The notes under the pieces are model-generated. The model ran no database searches. It was not told the origin of the DNA and saw nothing but the letters and a program-made list of their open reading frames with translations. Both the position numbers and the translations under genes were made by a program. This document shows, piece after piece, positions 1-11,944 of a stretch of DNA of 64,000 bases; within the stretch, counting starts at the first letter, position 1; every line of letters begins with the position of its first letter. The DNA is from Thereva unica (lineage: Eukaryota; Arthropoda; Insecta; Diptera; Therevidae), in the NCBI GenBank assembly GCA_949987705.1, contig OX465281.1, forward strand, positions 237,915,143-237,979,142, read 5' to 3'.

Positions 1-171
1 GTACTTAAGTTGAATATTACTGTGCTTGGTAGAAATAAGCATATAACACATAATTTTAGAAAAAGATACTATAAACAAGAATACCATGCTTGATACATTG
101 ATAAAAGGTAAGATCACGATAGTTGAATCAAGAATTTCAGCATATGCTTCAATTTACCTCACCATACTTAA

Positions 172-1777
172 TTATAGAGTTCGAAAATTTTTTCTGAGTG
201 TACAGAAAACGTATTGTTCCCTATCCTCCAAATATGACTGCACAAGTCTAAGAGTGCTGCGAGCAAAATGAAATTTGAGGCCAAGTTTTTCTAACAATAG
301 CTTATGGTTTACCGTGTCAAATGCTTTTGAAAAATCCAAATGTACTAGTACAGTAACCATGTCACTCACCATGGCTTTACGGATGTCATCTGAGATATTC
401 AGTAATGCCGTCACACAGCTATGTTGAGGGCGGAAACCAGATTGAAAATCAGACAAAAATTTACGGTCATTAATATATTTAAATGTTTGATGATGAAATA
501 GTTTTTCAAACACTTTGCTGAGGAAAGGAAGGATAGATATTGGACGGTATTCAGCGCAATTAGAGGGGCCACTTTTCGGGATAGGATTAACTTTTGCTCT
601 TTTCCAGCTAGATGGGTATACAGACGTTAAAATAATTATATTCAAAATGTGTGTAACAGGAGAAAGGATAAGCGGAAGAATTAATTTAATAAATTTCGGA
701 TGTAAGTTGTCCAAACCTACAGCCTTTGATTTAATAGACAAGATAGCACTACCAACATCTTCTATACTAAAAGAAGATATAGTAAACCCAGTTGAGGAAA
801 AACTACCAAGAAAATCATTACTAATTTTTTCATGGTTATCGGAGAGGAATACTTCAGAGAACTTATCATTAATCACGTTAGGATCTTCTGCAACAATATA
901 CGATTTGGTTTTTCCGAGGCCACAGGTATTCAGATTTCTCCACAGTGCTTTTGTCGGCAGAGAAGAATTAAATTTAAAGCTATAATATCTTCTTTTGGAG
1001 CGCCGAATAAAAAAAGAAGTTCGATTACGTAAGTGGCGATATTCCTCCCACAGCTCTGGTGTTCTAAAGCGTTTCCACCTGCGGTAGGCAATATCTCGTG
1101 CAGACATTAGTGCACGCACACTAGTGGTGAGCCATGGGCAACTAGAATCCGTGATTCGACGCATTTTTAGTGGTACATATTTTTCGAAGAGATAGGACAC
1201 TAGACCTTCAAAGTAAAGTAGTTGTTCGTTAACGGATGTCATGGAGTATACTTGATCCCAATGTAATAATGATCCTTCTGAGAAGATTTCATCTAGACGA
1301 ATGCTTTTGAAATCCCTATATGAAAAGAAACTCTCTGTGTTGTCCACTTCTATATTATACGAAACGAATACAAGGTCATGTCTAGAGAAAGCTGGTACTG
1401 CGATTTGGTTGTTAAAAGACACCAAGTTAATATCATCCACTATTAGAATATCCAAAAGAGTTGAAGATGTACTAGTAAAATGAGTTGGATGACTGTTAAC
1501 AACAGAAAGACCATAAATGCTTAAAATGTCCAGCAGGCTCTCAGCACAACTTTTTTGGGCAATTAAGTCGGAATTGAAATCCCCACAAATCAGAATGTGA
1601 GCATATGAGTGGCAAAGCTCAACAAGAAGAAGATTAAGAGGATACCAATCAGAAATATTTGGAGGTTTGTAAATTGTACCAACAAGACACTTACCATATA
1701 TATTTCGACAAAAATATATTCAATGCAGTCATTATCACCAGATCTTGCTATAACCTTGCAATTGAAGTTTCTTTTAA
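172..1777 (-). pseudogene. LINE A ORF2: endonuclease C-terminus and first part of reverse transcriptase
   Basis: This is the middle of a Jockey/CR1-type non-LTR retrotransposon polyprotein, read on the minus strand. The frame between about 1705 and 172 shows the end of an AP-like endonuclease (GDFNS near 1590, then a DxL..SRHDLV segment) followed by reverse transcriptase motifs: YRPISILPFLSKVFEKL, the QSGFRP block, and motif A with an intact catalytic Asp (LDFSKAFDTV). The frame stops at 172, before the GVPQGS and YADD blocks, so the RT is truncated and inactive. From 1777 to about 1712 the coding continues in a shifted frame, so there is one frameshift near 1710. The missing upstream endonuclease part lies at 3489-3786, beyond the insertion at 1778-3484. 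Recognition rests on LINE motifs. The exact clade is inferred. Confidence 0.88.
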
Positions 1778-2217
1778 GGGCCTAATACACTCAATCGAGC
1801 AATTATAGGGTATCGCGCGCCCGCGAATATTAAGAAAACTAGGTATTTTTAAGAAAACATAAATCTAGCTATTCATGGTGGAAAATTTTAATATTTTTTA
1901 TTAGTATATTAGTTATAATGGTTCAAAGTTCCGTACCTGCGCCCGGAAAATACTCCTATTTAGGTGGAAAAATTTTAAAATTTTTTAATGTACGATAAAC
2001 TTAAATCGATTATCTAGCTATTCATGGTGGAAAATTTTTGAATTTTAGCATTCTTTCATGAGTAAATTATGTTTTAAAAATTGTCCACAAAATTTAAGAA
2101 CGAAAATTCCCTAAAATTCTTCAGTTTTAATACATCAAATTTCCGCTCCAAGCAAATCTCTGCGCTAGTTGTATTAAAGCATTTGCGTAATCTTACACGA
2201 GATGCGTTTGTATAATA

Positions 2218-2354
2218 CCCTCGACACACCAGCACTCTTAATCATGAATATGACGCCAGAATGACGAAGATTGCATTTTATTTCCATATCTTTTGTATGG
2301 GTCTACGTCATTTTGACGTCATAATCAAGATTAAGAGTGCTGGTGTGTCGAGGG
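2218..2354. mobile_element. Palindromic MITE with TA target duplication, nested in the TTAA element
   Basis: The two ends are perfect inverted repeats over at least 27 bp, beginning CCCTCGACACACCAGCAC, and the pairing continues imperfectly to about 57 bp per arm, leaving little unpaired centre. TA dinucleotides flank both sides (2216-2217 and 2355-2356). TA duplication and a short hairpin structure are typical of Tc1/mariner-type MITEs. No coding capacity. Confidence 0.8.
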
Positions 2355-3316
2355 TATAAGTGAGAGCTTCTGCTTCGGTTTTTGCAGGGGAAATTTCAAA
2401 CCTTTTTTGTTGCAGGCATGGATGGTGATCGTATTTTCGGGAAAAAATAAAATCTGAGGAAAAATCGGTTTGTTTGGCAAGAATTTTAATGACTTGCTTG
2501 ATGGTGATTTCCTTGATTTGATAATTTAGGGATTCTTGCCCGGTGGTCAGGTAGTGATCAATCGGTGTTTATTATCTTGGCTTTATGAAAAACCCAAGAA
2601 AATATTTTAATGGCAAATACTACCTTCATGTAATAATTAAGTTTTATGACATCCTTGTTTTTCGTTATTGTCTTTTTAGCCGTAACAACTTCCCGGAACT
2701 AGATTCGCAAAAAAGGTGTATCCCTTGCACAGGTATTTTACAACATGAGTGTAGATAAATTTTGCGTAAATTCATTTTTTATGGTTTTTATTATTTTTGT
2801 ATGTAAATACCAAAAAATAAATAAAAATCTTCCATCAAATTTTAAACTTTTTAATAAAACTTTCAAATTGTTGTAAATATTTTACCATAAATTTTAATTT
2901 TTGTACATATTTTATGTCTTCCCAAATAAAAATTTTACAAATATATTTTATTAGAATTCATTTATTTCGATTTTTTATTGTTTATTAGCCGCACTTGCTA
3001 AATTTCAAATCAGCAAAAGCAGCGATATCAAAATTTCACATGAATGAAAAATTTAAATATCAAACAAAAAAGATCTATTCTCATATCCCATGACAGGAAC
3101 AAGTTCGTAGAGTGCATTACTGCGACATTAATTCAATTTCCATTCATAATTATCTAACACTGGCTTCAATTTCTAGCCGGCGACACCGCAGAAGAGATTT
3201 CTTGAAAGTCGCCAGAAAATTTACCTCGGGCACGCACTCATAAAGTAAAGCCCAACAAGACATACGAATGCAGCCGAACCCCTTTATTGTGCAAAGATTT
3301 CCCCTCCGGCGGCCGT

Positions 3317-3343
3317 GTTGTGCACTGCAAGCCAGTGCACAAC
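3317..3343. repeat. Perfect short hairpin
   Basis: GTTGTGCACTG at 3317-3327 pairs perfectly with 3333-3343 across a 5 nt loop. It sits near the right end of the TTAA element, in a local GC-rich patch. It may be a subterminal structure of that element. No function is assigned. Confidence 0.6.
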
Positions 3344-3488
3344 AGGTAATTTTGACTGTGTTAGGAGGTTTTTGAGATTGGGTTAGTTTAATTTTGTGAC
3401 TGTATTTTTTTTTAAGCTTCCCTTAATATTTTGTTGTTGGAACTGAATTTCATGTTGGACTTCGTCGCTGAGTGTATTAGGGCCTTAA

Positions 3489-3786
3489 CATCTACACCAC
3501 CTCCACTTCGAGAAATTCGATCATTATGAAAAATCGAATAATTTTGAAGCGATATAATTTCATCCGAGATATGCGGCTTTAACCAAGTTTCAGAAATACC
3601 AATAATATCAATATGCGAATTTTTAAACAAATCAAGAAACTCATCTATTTTAGGAAACAGACTCTGCGCATTTAGATGACACATCCTCACACCTTGACTT
3701 CTTTTACAAAGAATATCAAGAAGAATTCTATTAAAATTAATGTTCGGGCAATTGGTTGTGGAAATTTCATTAGTATCCAAAGCCAT
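3489..3786 (-). pseudogene. LINE A ORF2 start: endonuclease N-terminus
   Basis: The frame starts near 3786 and reads minus-strand residues with the classic endonuclease opening CHLNAQSLFPKIDEFLDLF, then DIIGISETWLKP and the glycine-rich SRSGGGV block. In AP-like endonucleases of LINEs the Asn of LNAQSL and the Glu of SETWL are active-site residues, and both are present. Beyond 3489 the reading frame runs into the TTAA transposon and stops at 3412. The continuation of the domain is at 1777 and below. ORF1 lies directly upstream (4027-4445), with about 240 bp between the two frames. Confidence 0.87.
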
Positions 3787-4026
3787 ACTGAAATTTATAA
3801 AATTAAAAAAAGAGACAGAAATAACAATAGAGACAGAAGCAGCAAAAGCAAAAGTACATATAAATAAATAGTAAAAGCGTTAACAGAAAAAACTAAAGCT
3901 AAGAGTAAATAAACCATACACAAGGTCAAAGAAAGACATAATAAAAATTAAACAAAAGTAATTAAAATAACATGCAAATATAAGATTGATACATAAGCGG
4001 TAAATACTGTTGTTATTAGCATCGGG

Positions 4027-4445
4027 TTAAGTGATGGTGTCTGCGCTTGTGTTAATGACCGCTGCAAGCCTAATTTCGCTGCTAACCAAAGTAGGAGCTT
4101 CATCCAGCTTACGACGAATAAAAACTGAGCCGTTACGAGTGAACACTGAGACCAGCTGTTTTTGGCGTTTAAATTTTAGGGCTACCCTAAATATTTTATA
4201 TTTTTTGCGCGTGAGATTTTCATGCAGAAATACTTTCTTTTCGGACACAAAACCAATTTGCTGCAGCGAAAGATGATTATGCGCTTTGAAATAAGATGAA
4301 AGTGCCATAAGCAGAGCCAATTCTCCAATTTATTATTTATTTTTATCATTATCGGAGAGTCTTTCCCTCTTTTTATTCGAAAGGCTCCGTTTAGTTTTGG
4401 TGCTGCATGATTTATGCATTGTATAACCTTGCTATGCTGACTGAA
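4027..4445 (-). pseudogene. LINE A ORF1 C-terminal part (nucleic-acid-binding protein)
   Basis: The C-terminus carries the segment FLHENLTRKKYKIFRVALKF followed by a TRNGSVFIRR block. This matches the NLT..r.LF..AR / TRNGkifVR pattern of ORF1 proteins of Jockey/CR1 LINEs, a domain related to baculovirus FP proteins. The frame ends at 4027. Upstream of about 4320 the coding continues in another frame (KRGKDSPIMIKINNK), so one frameshift is present. The protein is cut at about 4440, where a MITE begins. ORF1 proteins bind element RNA. This copy is broken. Confidence 0.75.
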
Positions 4446-5030
4446 CTCCAAGCTAATAGCCCTAACTATAATGGTCTTAAGATACCTTAAGATTTTTTAC
4501 GCTCCTATGAAATGTCATAATACCAACTATAATGGCCTTAAGCAATCTTTCGTTAACTTTTCCAATCTTTCGTCAAGTCTTTAATGTACGGTAACGAGCG
4601 TACAAATCTTAAGCAATCATAAGAAAAGTGTAATTTTCTTTAGTGTTTCTAGTTGCAGAAAACGTTTTTTTGCAAAATGAATAATTTGGAGTTATTAAAT
4701 AATTTGGCGTTATTAGTGAAATTGGTAGAAGATGTGAAAAAAACACTTAGATCGTGTTGTGTAAGAAAAATAAATAGAGACAATAAAAAAACAGTTTTGA
4801 ACTAATTCAAACAGTTCTTCATTAAAACTATTGTTAATTTCAATTTTTTTTAATTTATAGGACGCTTTCCCAGGCTCGATTTGTTTACCTTTTACAAATG
4901 TCAAAACGGCTTAAGGCTATTATAGCTGAGCTTAAGATTTGACAGATAATTAACCAGTCTTAAGAGAATTTGACGAAGAATCTGATGATGTCTTAAGATC
5001 ATTATAGTTAGGGCTATTGGTTCAGTCAAG
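4435..5030. mobile_element. MITE with repeated subterminal motif
   Basis: The ends are inverted copies: TAGCCCTAACTATAATG then a CTTAAG block near 4456-4481, and the same sequence inverted at about 4990-5017. Outside these, TGACTGAAC at the left and GTTCAGTCA at the right extend the pairing. A CTATAATGG(T/C)CTTAAG motif recurs inside at about 4527 and, inverted, near 4908, so each end carries the motif twice. No open frame of interest. It abuts the broken end of LINE A ORF1. The target duplication is unclear. Confidence 0.65.
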
Positions 5031-5464
5031 ATACTACTGGACGGCGTCGAATACAAAGCCTAAACATCTAGGACCTTGTTCCCCAAAGAGTTTGAATTCA
5101 ATTCACATTAGACTGAAGATCATTTATAATGATAAGGAAAAGAGCAGGTGATAGAATTCACTCATAAGGAAATACTGGCTGGTAAGAAATGGGACATAGA
5201 TTCGATGCCTTCCCATTCTACATTGAAATTATCACTCCAGCTCTCTCTGCCAGAATATTTTCTAATACCTTTTAGACAGAACGTGAGGCCATACTTTGTC
5301 GAAGTCTTGGAAACGTCTAAGGCAACCAGACTAGGTTTACCAAGGCGTTAGTTGTGTTGATGTTGTCTGATAAGCCCATGAAGACGTTACCAGTAAAAGC
5401 TATGCTGTTTGTCGATTTTCCATCAGCTTTCTATTAATTTATTGTATCCTATATGGATACAATA
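5031..5464. other. No recognised feature
   Basis: No coding similarity was recognised. A short palindrome, TTGTATCCTATATGGATACAA, lies at about 5442-5462, just before the RTE relic. A 67-codon frame at 5148-5351 has no recognisable motif. Confidence 0.4.
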
Positions 5465-6575
5465 ATTCGTCGTCTTAGCCCCGCCGTCGCGTCGTCTGGT
5501 CCCCAGGGTATGAAAGGAGGAGGGTGGCCGCTGTACCAAACAGGTTGGGGGGCAAAACAATATCAAAAAATCGGATGGAGCTTTCGTGACTTCTTCCGAT
5601 GGACGCCTGCAGCGGTGGAGAGAATTTTTCCACCAGCTGTACAACCACGATCCGCCATAAGGTCCTGCACCCGAACCGCCGATTATCGAACAGACGACGA
5701 ATCAATTTCTCGAAACCGAACCGACAATTATCCAGCTGGAAACGGCAATAAAATCGCTGAAAAATGGAAAAGCGCCGAGAATAGACCAAGTAACCGCCGA
5801 GATGATCAAAGCCGGAAGTGATGTCTTATCACAACGACTTCATGTCCTCATAACACACACATGGCATTCGGATCGTGTCGAGTCGGCGTTGAAGAAATTG
5901 CACGTTGTCGCAATTTTCGAAAAAGGCGACATTCGATGAACGACGCGGAGTTCGATAACAACAACAATAACTTCGTAACCGACTTGATGTTTGCCGACAA
6001 TAACGTCGTCATTGCCGACACGGATGCCGAAGCAATGGACATCTTATACTACATTTCCCGCATCGCCCAGTCATACGGGCTTGAAATCAATGCGGAAAAG
6101 ACCAAAGTGCTAACAACGGACGAATCGAGGGCCAGTTTTCACCTCGATGGAATCCAAATCGAAAAGGTCCCGATGTTCAAATATTTGGGATTATTGGTTG
6201 AAGAAACGAAAGTGGAATAGACCGTCGACGTTTACAGCTGCATCGGCCTGGCAACAGCAACATTCGCCTCGCTCAAGTGGTGCATATGGAAACGAACAGA
6301 TATTGTCATCAAAACGAAAGTACGCCTTTACCGAACGTTGATCCTTCCGATTCTGCTTTATGGATCGGAAACGTGGACACTGCTCAAACCGGATCTCAAG
6401 AAGCTCAAGGTCTTCCAAATGCGATCGCCTTCGAAATGAGACAGTTAGACATAGAAGCAGACACTGATGGAAGAAGAAATACAAAAACCTCGACTACGGT
6501 GGTTTGGACATGTTTGCCGAATGGAAGATATCCGCTTGCCACGAAAACGTCTCTGGCGAAACCAGTCGGTGTCGA
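5465..6575 (+). pseudogene. RTE-type LINE, copy 1 (broken RT)
   Basis: Scattered frames give the RTE-clade polyprotein: the linker ahead of RT (LQRWREFFHQLYNHDP-like), KSLKNGKAP.IDQVTAEMIKAG, then after an internal deletion near 5940 the RT core FVTDLMFADNNVV, where the expected FADD reads FADN. GLEINAEKTKVLTT, FKYLG and the C-terminal RLRWFGHVCRM follow. The gap between the KKGD block (about 5930) and FADN removes RT motifs A and B. Several stops and frameshifts are present. The same lineage occurs at 11945-13130 and, inverted, at 49855-51262. Confidence 0.85.
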
Positions 6576-8130
6576 AAGCCTTATATTTTTAAACAAGAGT
6601 GTCGTTTTTTCAAGCGGTCCCCCAACTGAGTTTTAATCACGTCCAATGCTGCTTGACCTCCGCAGTCGACAGTTATTTGCTTCAGGGGGCCTCATATAAA
6701 ACCTACGGCGAAATAACTCTTTCGGCATGCCCCTCATTTGCAATTCCATTTGTACCAATACATAAATCGTTTCCCAATAATGCACTTAAAGCAGAATAAA
6801 TAAACTACTAGACAGCCTTTTAACTTTCTTTAATCTCAGGAACCATCACCAAATCTATCTACCATATACCTCGATCTATGTATGGAATGTTAACAAAAGA
6901 CTCCTTACCAATTAGCTAATTTACTCTGCAAAGTAAGAATTTAATTTAAAAAAACGAAAGGTATCTATTCAAATATTTTCCATGTGCTCACTTGTAAATA
7001 CTAAGCTAAACTTCCCATTGTTACCAGGAAGTGCAGCACTAACTCACCAGGAACCAGGAAATAGCTTAATTGCAATGCAAACTCCAGTCCATTAGTGCAG
7101 CTCCTTGAATCCTTCCAGAATACGTCTGTGTTTGGGTGGAAGTAAAAAAAAAAAAAAAATAAATAAGTTTCGTTGATTTGCTTTTAGTGCAGTTTAGCCC
7201 CACCAGCAGTCCTTGATAGGGTTACCAGTACAACTAGCACGATAGGAAGGGCTCCGAAGGATTTATGTAAGTGGTGAATTTTTTTAAACCCAACCGGAAT
7301 TTTCTGGTTTACAATGTTGGGAAAGGGTTGCAGCAAAAATCGACCTTTAAAATGCCACTTTTGTCTGAAATTAAATTTGAAATTTTTTTGAGGGCACGGT
7401 GGTATTTAAAAATCTTTTAACTACTTTTCGTCCTTATTTTTTTGGGGCAGAGCAAAAAACAAATGATTTTCCGGGACTTCTTCCTGCAATTTAACATGGA
7501 GTGGCCAAAATGGGTGTAGTAGTAACTGGTAGAATATTTCGCTGTGGAGCGCTTAGTGCTCCATTTTTGATGGTTTGGGTCATGGAATCAATTAAGCTAA
7601 GTGACTGAGAATGATGCTTTTTATTACTCAGAAACTAATGGATGAATTTGAATGCAAGCAGGACATTAAGCAGATCTTTTGCTAGTACTATATAGTCGTT
7701 TTGATTTTTATAGTAAGTACTAAAGAAAGTCTTTAAAGGATTGTTTTTTCGACTAGTTGTCGTCAGTTATGTGTTGTCATTTTTACATAATACAAACTGG
7801 AACAGCTTTAAACTTTTTACATTGTACAAATATCAACAAAGTTATTACCCGATTAATTTGTTATTGTAAATATTGGACCACCACTATTAGTGGTACTGAA
7901 ACTGTGGTCAGTAAGTTGTAATGTGGTAATGCCATAAGTTTTCCATTGATTATTGTTATTTAAGCTTATCAGAAAATTATCAACAACAAAGGTAATTTTC
8001 AAATTCTATTATTTCTATCGTTTTTGAGATATGGAGCTGAGAGTATATAAACATTACAGAATGCATTCTTTTTCACGCCACATTCGAGGTAGAATGCGAG
8101 GCACGTTTCCTCCCTCAAAGGCCTAACCTA
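6576..8130. other. No recognised feature
   Basis: Mostly AT-rich sequence without recognisable coding, apart from an A-rich run at about 7146-7160. Short frames here look random. Confidence 0.4.
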
Positions 8131-8206
8131 AGTAAAAATAAAAAATGGGCTTACAGCGGCAAACCACGGCCGCTTGGCTTTTTAAGGGGTATATGATGGC
8201 CGTAGA
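8131..8206 (+). repeat. Dispersed repeat, copy 1 (partner at 59957)
   Basis: About 76 bp, starting AGTAAAAATAAAAAATGGGC and ending GATGGCCGTAGA, recurs in the same orientation at 59957-60034 with scattered differences. Both are surrounded by unrelated sequence. The parent element is not recognised. Confidence 0.7.
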
Positions 8207-8326
8207 GTTATTAACAATTTTGAATGGGAGCACATACGATCTCACGACTGCCAAACTTGACCAAACGAAATGTAAAAAAGTGAGGGACTCTATATTCTTA
8301 TTTTATAAACTCACGCCATTTCGGCC

Positions 8327-8970
8327 GGGGCTCCCCAGGAGTTAATCCTATCACCCGAACTTTTCCTAATCTTCATTATTAATCTGCTCTCAAATTCCTC
8401 CAACCCACTTCACTGCTTCGCTGATGACGGTACTTTGCGTTACTCTTACTCATTCGACAATACGAGCACGTGCCAGACCTTGCCTTCAGCAGCGTGAACT
8501 GATGTCCACTTTCATCAACCGGAATATCAAATCGATTCTTGATCGGGGCCGCATGAATCGTGTTTAATTTAAAGTCACCAAAACAAAGATGGTACCTCCG
8601 GAATCTCAGTCTCCCACAACCCTTCCGTCGAACCAGACCCCCGCTCCCCTCTACCTGTGTTGAGGCCCGGGGTCCTCCCTGTTGAGATGTTTTTTTGACG
8701 GTTTTGTCAAGCTATCCATGTGAGTGCAAATTTTAGTTTTTAGGGTGTGAATCCGAAGTTGACCTCTTCGGGCAACCAGCTTACAGTTTGCGAAACAGAG
8801 TTTAGGTGAATAAATGCTTCTGGGGGGATAGATCCGCATTCAGAAGCTGTTTTATGATACCTCGCATTCGGTCAAAATGTTACCCGAATAAGAGGATTGT
8901 CGTTCTCCACATGACCTCGAATCAACTTGATTATAAAGCCGTCCAATTAAAAGCCTTACGGGAAAGAATA
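8327..8970 (+). pseudogene. Non-LTR reverse transcriptase relic with FADD motif
   Basis: From 8327 a 56-codon open stretch carries GAPQELILSPELFLIF (from the usual GVPQGSVLSP block) and LHCFADDGTL, the catalytic motif C. After a stop at 8495, other frames continue with FINRNIKSILDRGRMNRV, matching the usual D...W...N.L.FN.SKT segment. Further decayed coding may extend to about 8970. The FADD motif and the S.P.LF..FIN.LL spacing differ from the YADD LINEs elsewhere in the window, so this is another lineage. Several stops mean it is inactive. Confidence 0.78.
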
Positions 8971-11944
8971 TTGAGGTAGTGAAACTTCGCGACAATTCGG
9001 GAGTTCGAAACAAGTATAGCCCCACCTTTAATCATTGTCTTTCAAAAACCCAAACCTTTTCCTTGTAAGAAGATGATGTGTTGGACAACACCGGACATCC
9101 ATAAGTTGAAATTGAACTGATCAAGGCTTGATAGCAGATCACCCGGACAGATCTGGTGGAGTTAGGTGTCTGCTATAAAAAAGCCTTTTGGATCCCAACA
9201 TTCGGCAGCACCACCGGGGAAGTTGATGTGGTTGAAAGAGCTCTTTATGTTTCAGATGGCTGCCAAACTAAATTGTTTATAGGTTAGGTTAGGTTAGGTG
9301 GAAATGGCTGTTCTCCCACTAGGAAGCCCACTTAGGGACACCATTGGGCCCATTGTTTATAATCTGGAGAGTTTTTTTTACGGTAAGCAGTACTTTGGGC
9401 AGCGCGATGTTCAGCTGTTTTCCTTTGCAATATACTTGCTGGAAGGCAGGAGAAAGACTGTCTTCAAGAAAAGGCATGCCAAGCTCATCGACGTTTTATG
9501 CTAGGGTCTATCTACCTTCGGAATAAAGGTAAATTTTACCCTTCTGCTAAATAACAGTTCTTATAGATTCACATCACTACCTATGGACCGACAAGGTCAA
9601 GCGACTTATGGAGTATAATTTAGGTATAGGGCTGCCTCCATTGCGACAGGATGCAATTTTCGGCGCAATTTGATGCCACAAACCGTGTATTTAAAATTTG
9701 TTGGGTTTTTTAAACTGGTTATTTAAGAGTTAGCCTATGCAGTTTAGGAACATAATTATTGCCCCACCCCTAGTCAGGAGATCTCTTTTACATCTGCCTA
9801 GCTTTGGCTATAGCGGGCTCTTACAGAGACATAATGTAGATCTACAATGCGGTCCATCAAAGAGTAGGTGGTTGTCCAGAATATCGTTTTTGACCCCTGT
9901 TATTGGACTGCTAACCTTATTAATTTTTTAGTCCCGAAGAGAAGCTCCCAGCTTGGGTAGGAGATCAGATGCTCATCTATGTTCCTATGTGCGGTAATTC
10001 AGGCAAAAGTTATGTTCTGCGTTCTACAGAGCCCATCTTCCTCACCTCTGCATACTTGATATAAGCTGGTTGCCCAGGGTTGGTCAGCGTTCCCTCCTTG
10101 ATTGTCCTAATGAATTTCTTGTACAGTGGACATGGCACACTGCATGCCGAGCGCCCTGTAGGGTATTGACCAATTATGCGTTCGACTTGGTTCTACCCCT
10201 AGGTGCGTACGAGAATCTCTGCTTTGTAATTTCCGGGAACTGGTCCTAGATAATTCTCTTGGTGTTTCTTTACACCTCTCACTTCCTCTCTTGATGCTCC
10301 TATAAAGTCTTGGCTCCTAATTTTTGAGAGAGAGAGAGATATATAGTTGAGGTCTGAGAAGGGCTATCGAGTTGCTAATCAAAAGGAAGAAAGACTTCCA
10401 GGAACAAGAATAAATTCCTGGTCCCTTGATGTTTCACTTAGCCAGTTTCGTGTGCATAACTAATTCCACATCTGCATATCACAAACACATTCCCCAAACA
10501 CACCTTTTTAACACCCAGCTACAGCTTGCAGTGCATAAACGATGCACAAACAAAAGCCCCCATTAACATTCCGTAAATGTCCTAAGCTTACCTAAATCCG
10601 AGTCGCGTACAAAAACATAAATTAGAGCTATTCATCAACACTTTTTTTAGTTTGTTCCACTCATTACCGAACTTTCTCCATGTGCCCGGGAACTGAAAGG
10701 GTTGAATAAAAATTTAAACGAGCATAAATCATGTCATCATTAGAAAAGTTTTGTCAGTTGCAACGCAAGATGAACACGGCCCCGCCATTTTTCTCTACTT
10801 AATTTTTAGTAGATATGATCCCACCCTGGACCCAGCAGCGGCTGCCACTAATGACTTCCGCAAAATTTATCTATATAGTGGCAACTATCATAGGAGGCCT
10901 TGTTGATAAAATCCTTGGTGGAAAAACTGTCTCGACTCTCGCTGCAAGGATGCAGGATGCAGCAACAGGCATACAAATCCATAATTGCACATAGAGGGCG
11001 AAATCAGTTGCAGCCGGCACTAGCAGTGTTTTATTGCAAAAGTTGCGATTGTTTTAAGGGATTACATTCTGGGATCGTAATAATCCATATGCTTCAGTTA
11101 CAGGCCAAAGAAAGTTGTGGAAAGTTTTATGCAGTTCGCTATGTGGTCAACAATTAATTAGGCGCCACGTGCGGCTGCAACTTTTCTATTTGTCCATTCT
11201 GTGCAGAGCTGCTACTTTCGAACTAAACGATTACGGTCAGGGGATGTTATTAGTTTTTGATGTCAAAAAAGTTTTCCTGCCAATGTATAGGGGCTGATAA
11301 AAAACAACTTCCTCCCTCGCAAAACCGACACAGTTAAAAAAAAATTTAATATGCACTTGTTCGAATGTTGTGTGCAACATTTTCAAGCGTTTTCAACTAC
11401 TAAACTCTCGCGTACTGCAGGTTAGCAGCAATAATAGGAAAGGCTGTGCGTGCTTTGAAAAGTGTTATACCATTGTTGGGGCAGATAGATGGTTGGAGTA
11501 TTAATTGAACGGATTGAATTGCGGTCGTTTCCGGACCAACTGATGGCGATTATGTAGTTTTGTGGATTCACAAAGGGAGCATTATGCTTTTGTGGGAGAA
11601 AGAAGCGCCGCTAAGTGGAAGTTGCTTCCATTAATTGAAACTGGAATTGTCGGTAATTGGCGAAAAATGATAGCAAGCATAGTCGAATTAACTTGCACAA
11701 TAGCTGGGGGCTATCAGATGCAGTACTTTACGGGAATAATTTCCTTTGGAAAATATACAATACCCAGGCAAAATTTATAGTTACATAAAAGAAAAACCTG
11801 TTCATTGCATTTATTTAAAACCTACACCATGAATAATAAATGCGGATCGGACAATTATCTTGTTCAAGCGAAATTACAGATGTAATTACACATAGCGATG
11901 AAAAAGGCGCCACCACTAGTCAAGAATAATTGGGCGTGTGTGGG
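8971..11944. other. No recognised gene; contains short TTAGG run
   Basis: Three consecutive TTAGG units lie at about 9283-9297. Motifs of this kind commonly head dispersed repeats in fly genomes. The rest (including frames at 9298-9504, 9737-9931, 10900-11157 and 11562-11780) shows no recognisable domain. A short GA dinucleotide run sits at about 10327-10340. Confidence 0.4.

Larger units (their letters stand above)
1778..3484. mobile_element. Non-autonomous DNA transposon with TTAA target duplication, inserted in LINE A
   Basis: A 1,707 bp insertion is flanked by TTAA at 1774-1777 and 3485-3488. Its ends form a 16 bp terminal inverted repeat with mismatches only at the GGG/GGC step: GGGCCTAATACACTCA at 1778-1793 and its inverted partner at 3469-3484. 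Removing the insert and one TTAA joins the endonuclease codons of LINE A (3489 onward) to those at 1777 in the same frame, which is strong evidence for a precise insertion. TTAA duplication is the hallmark of piggyBac-like elements, but no transposase reading frame is present, so the family is inferred. The interior is AT-rich and contains a near-repeat of a 26 bp motif (about 1865 and 2018) and a nested MITE at 2218-2354. Confidence 0.85.

Noticed and set aside
9283..9297. TTAGG repeats as a telomere
   Set aside because: Only three units in the middle of the window; short interstitial TTAGG runs are common at the heads of dispersed repeats in insects.
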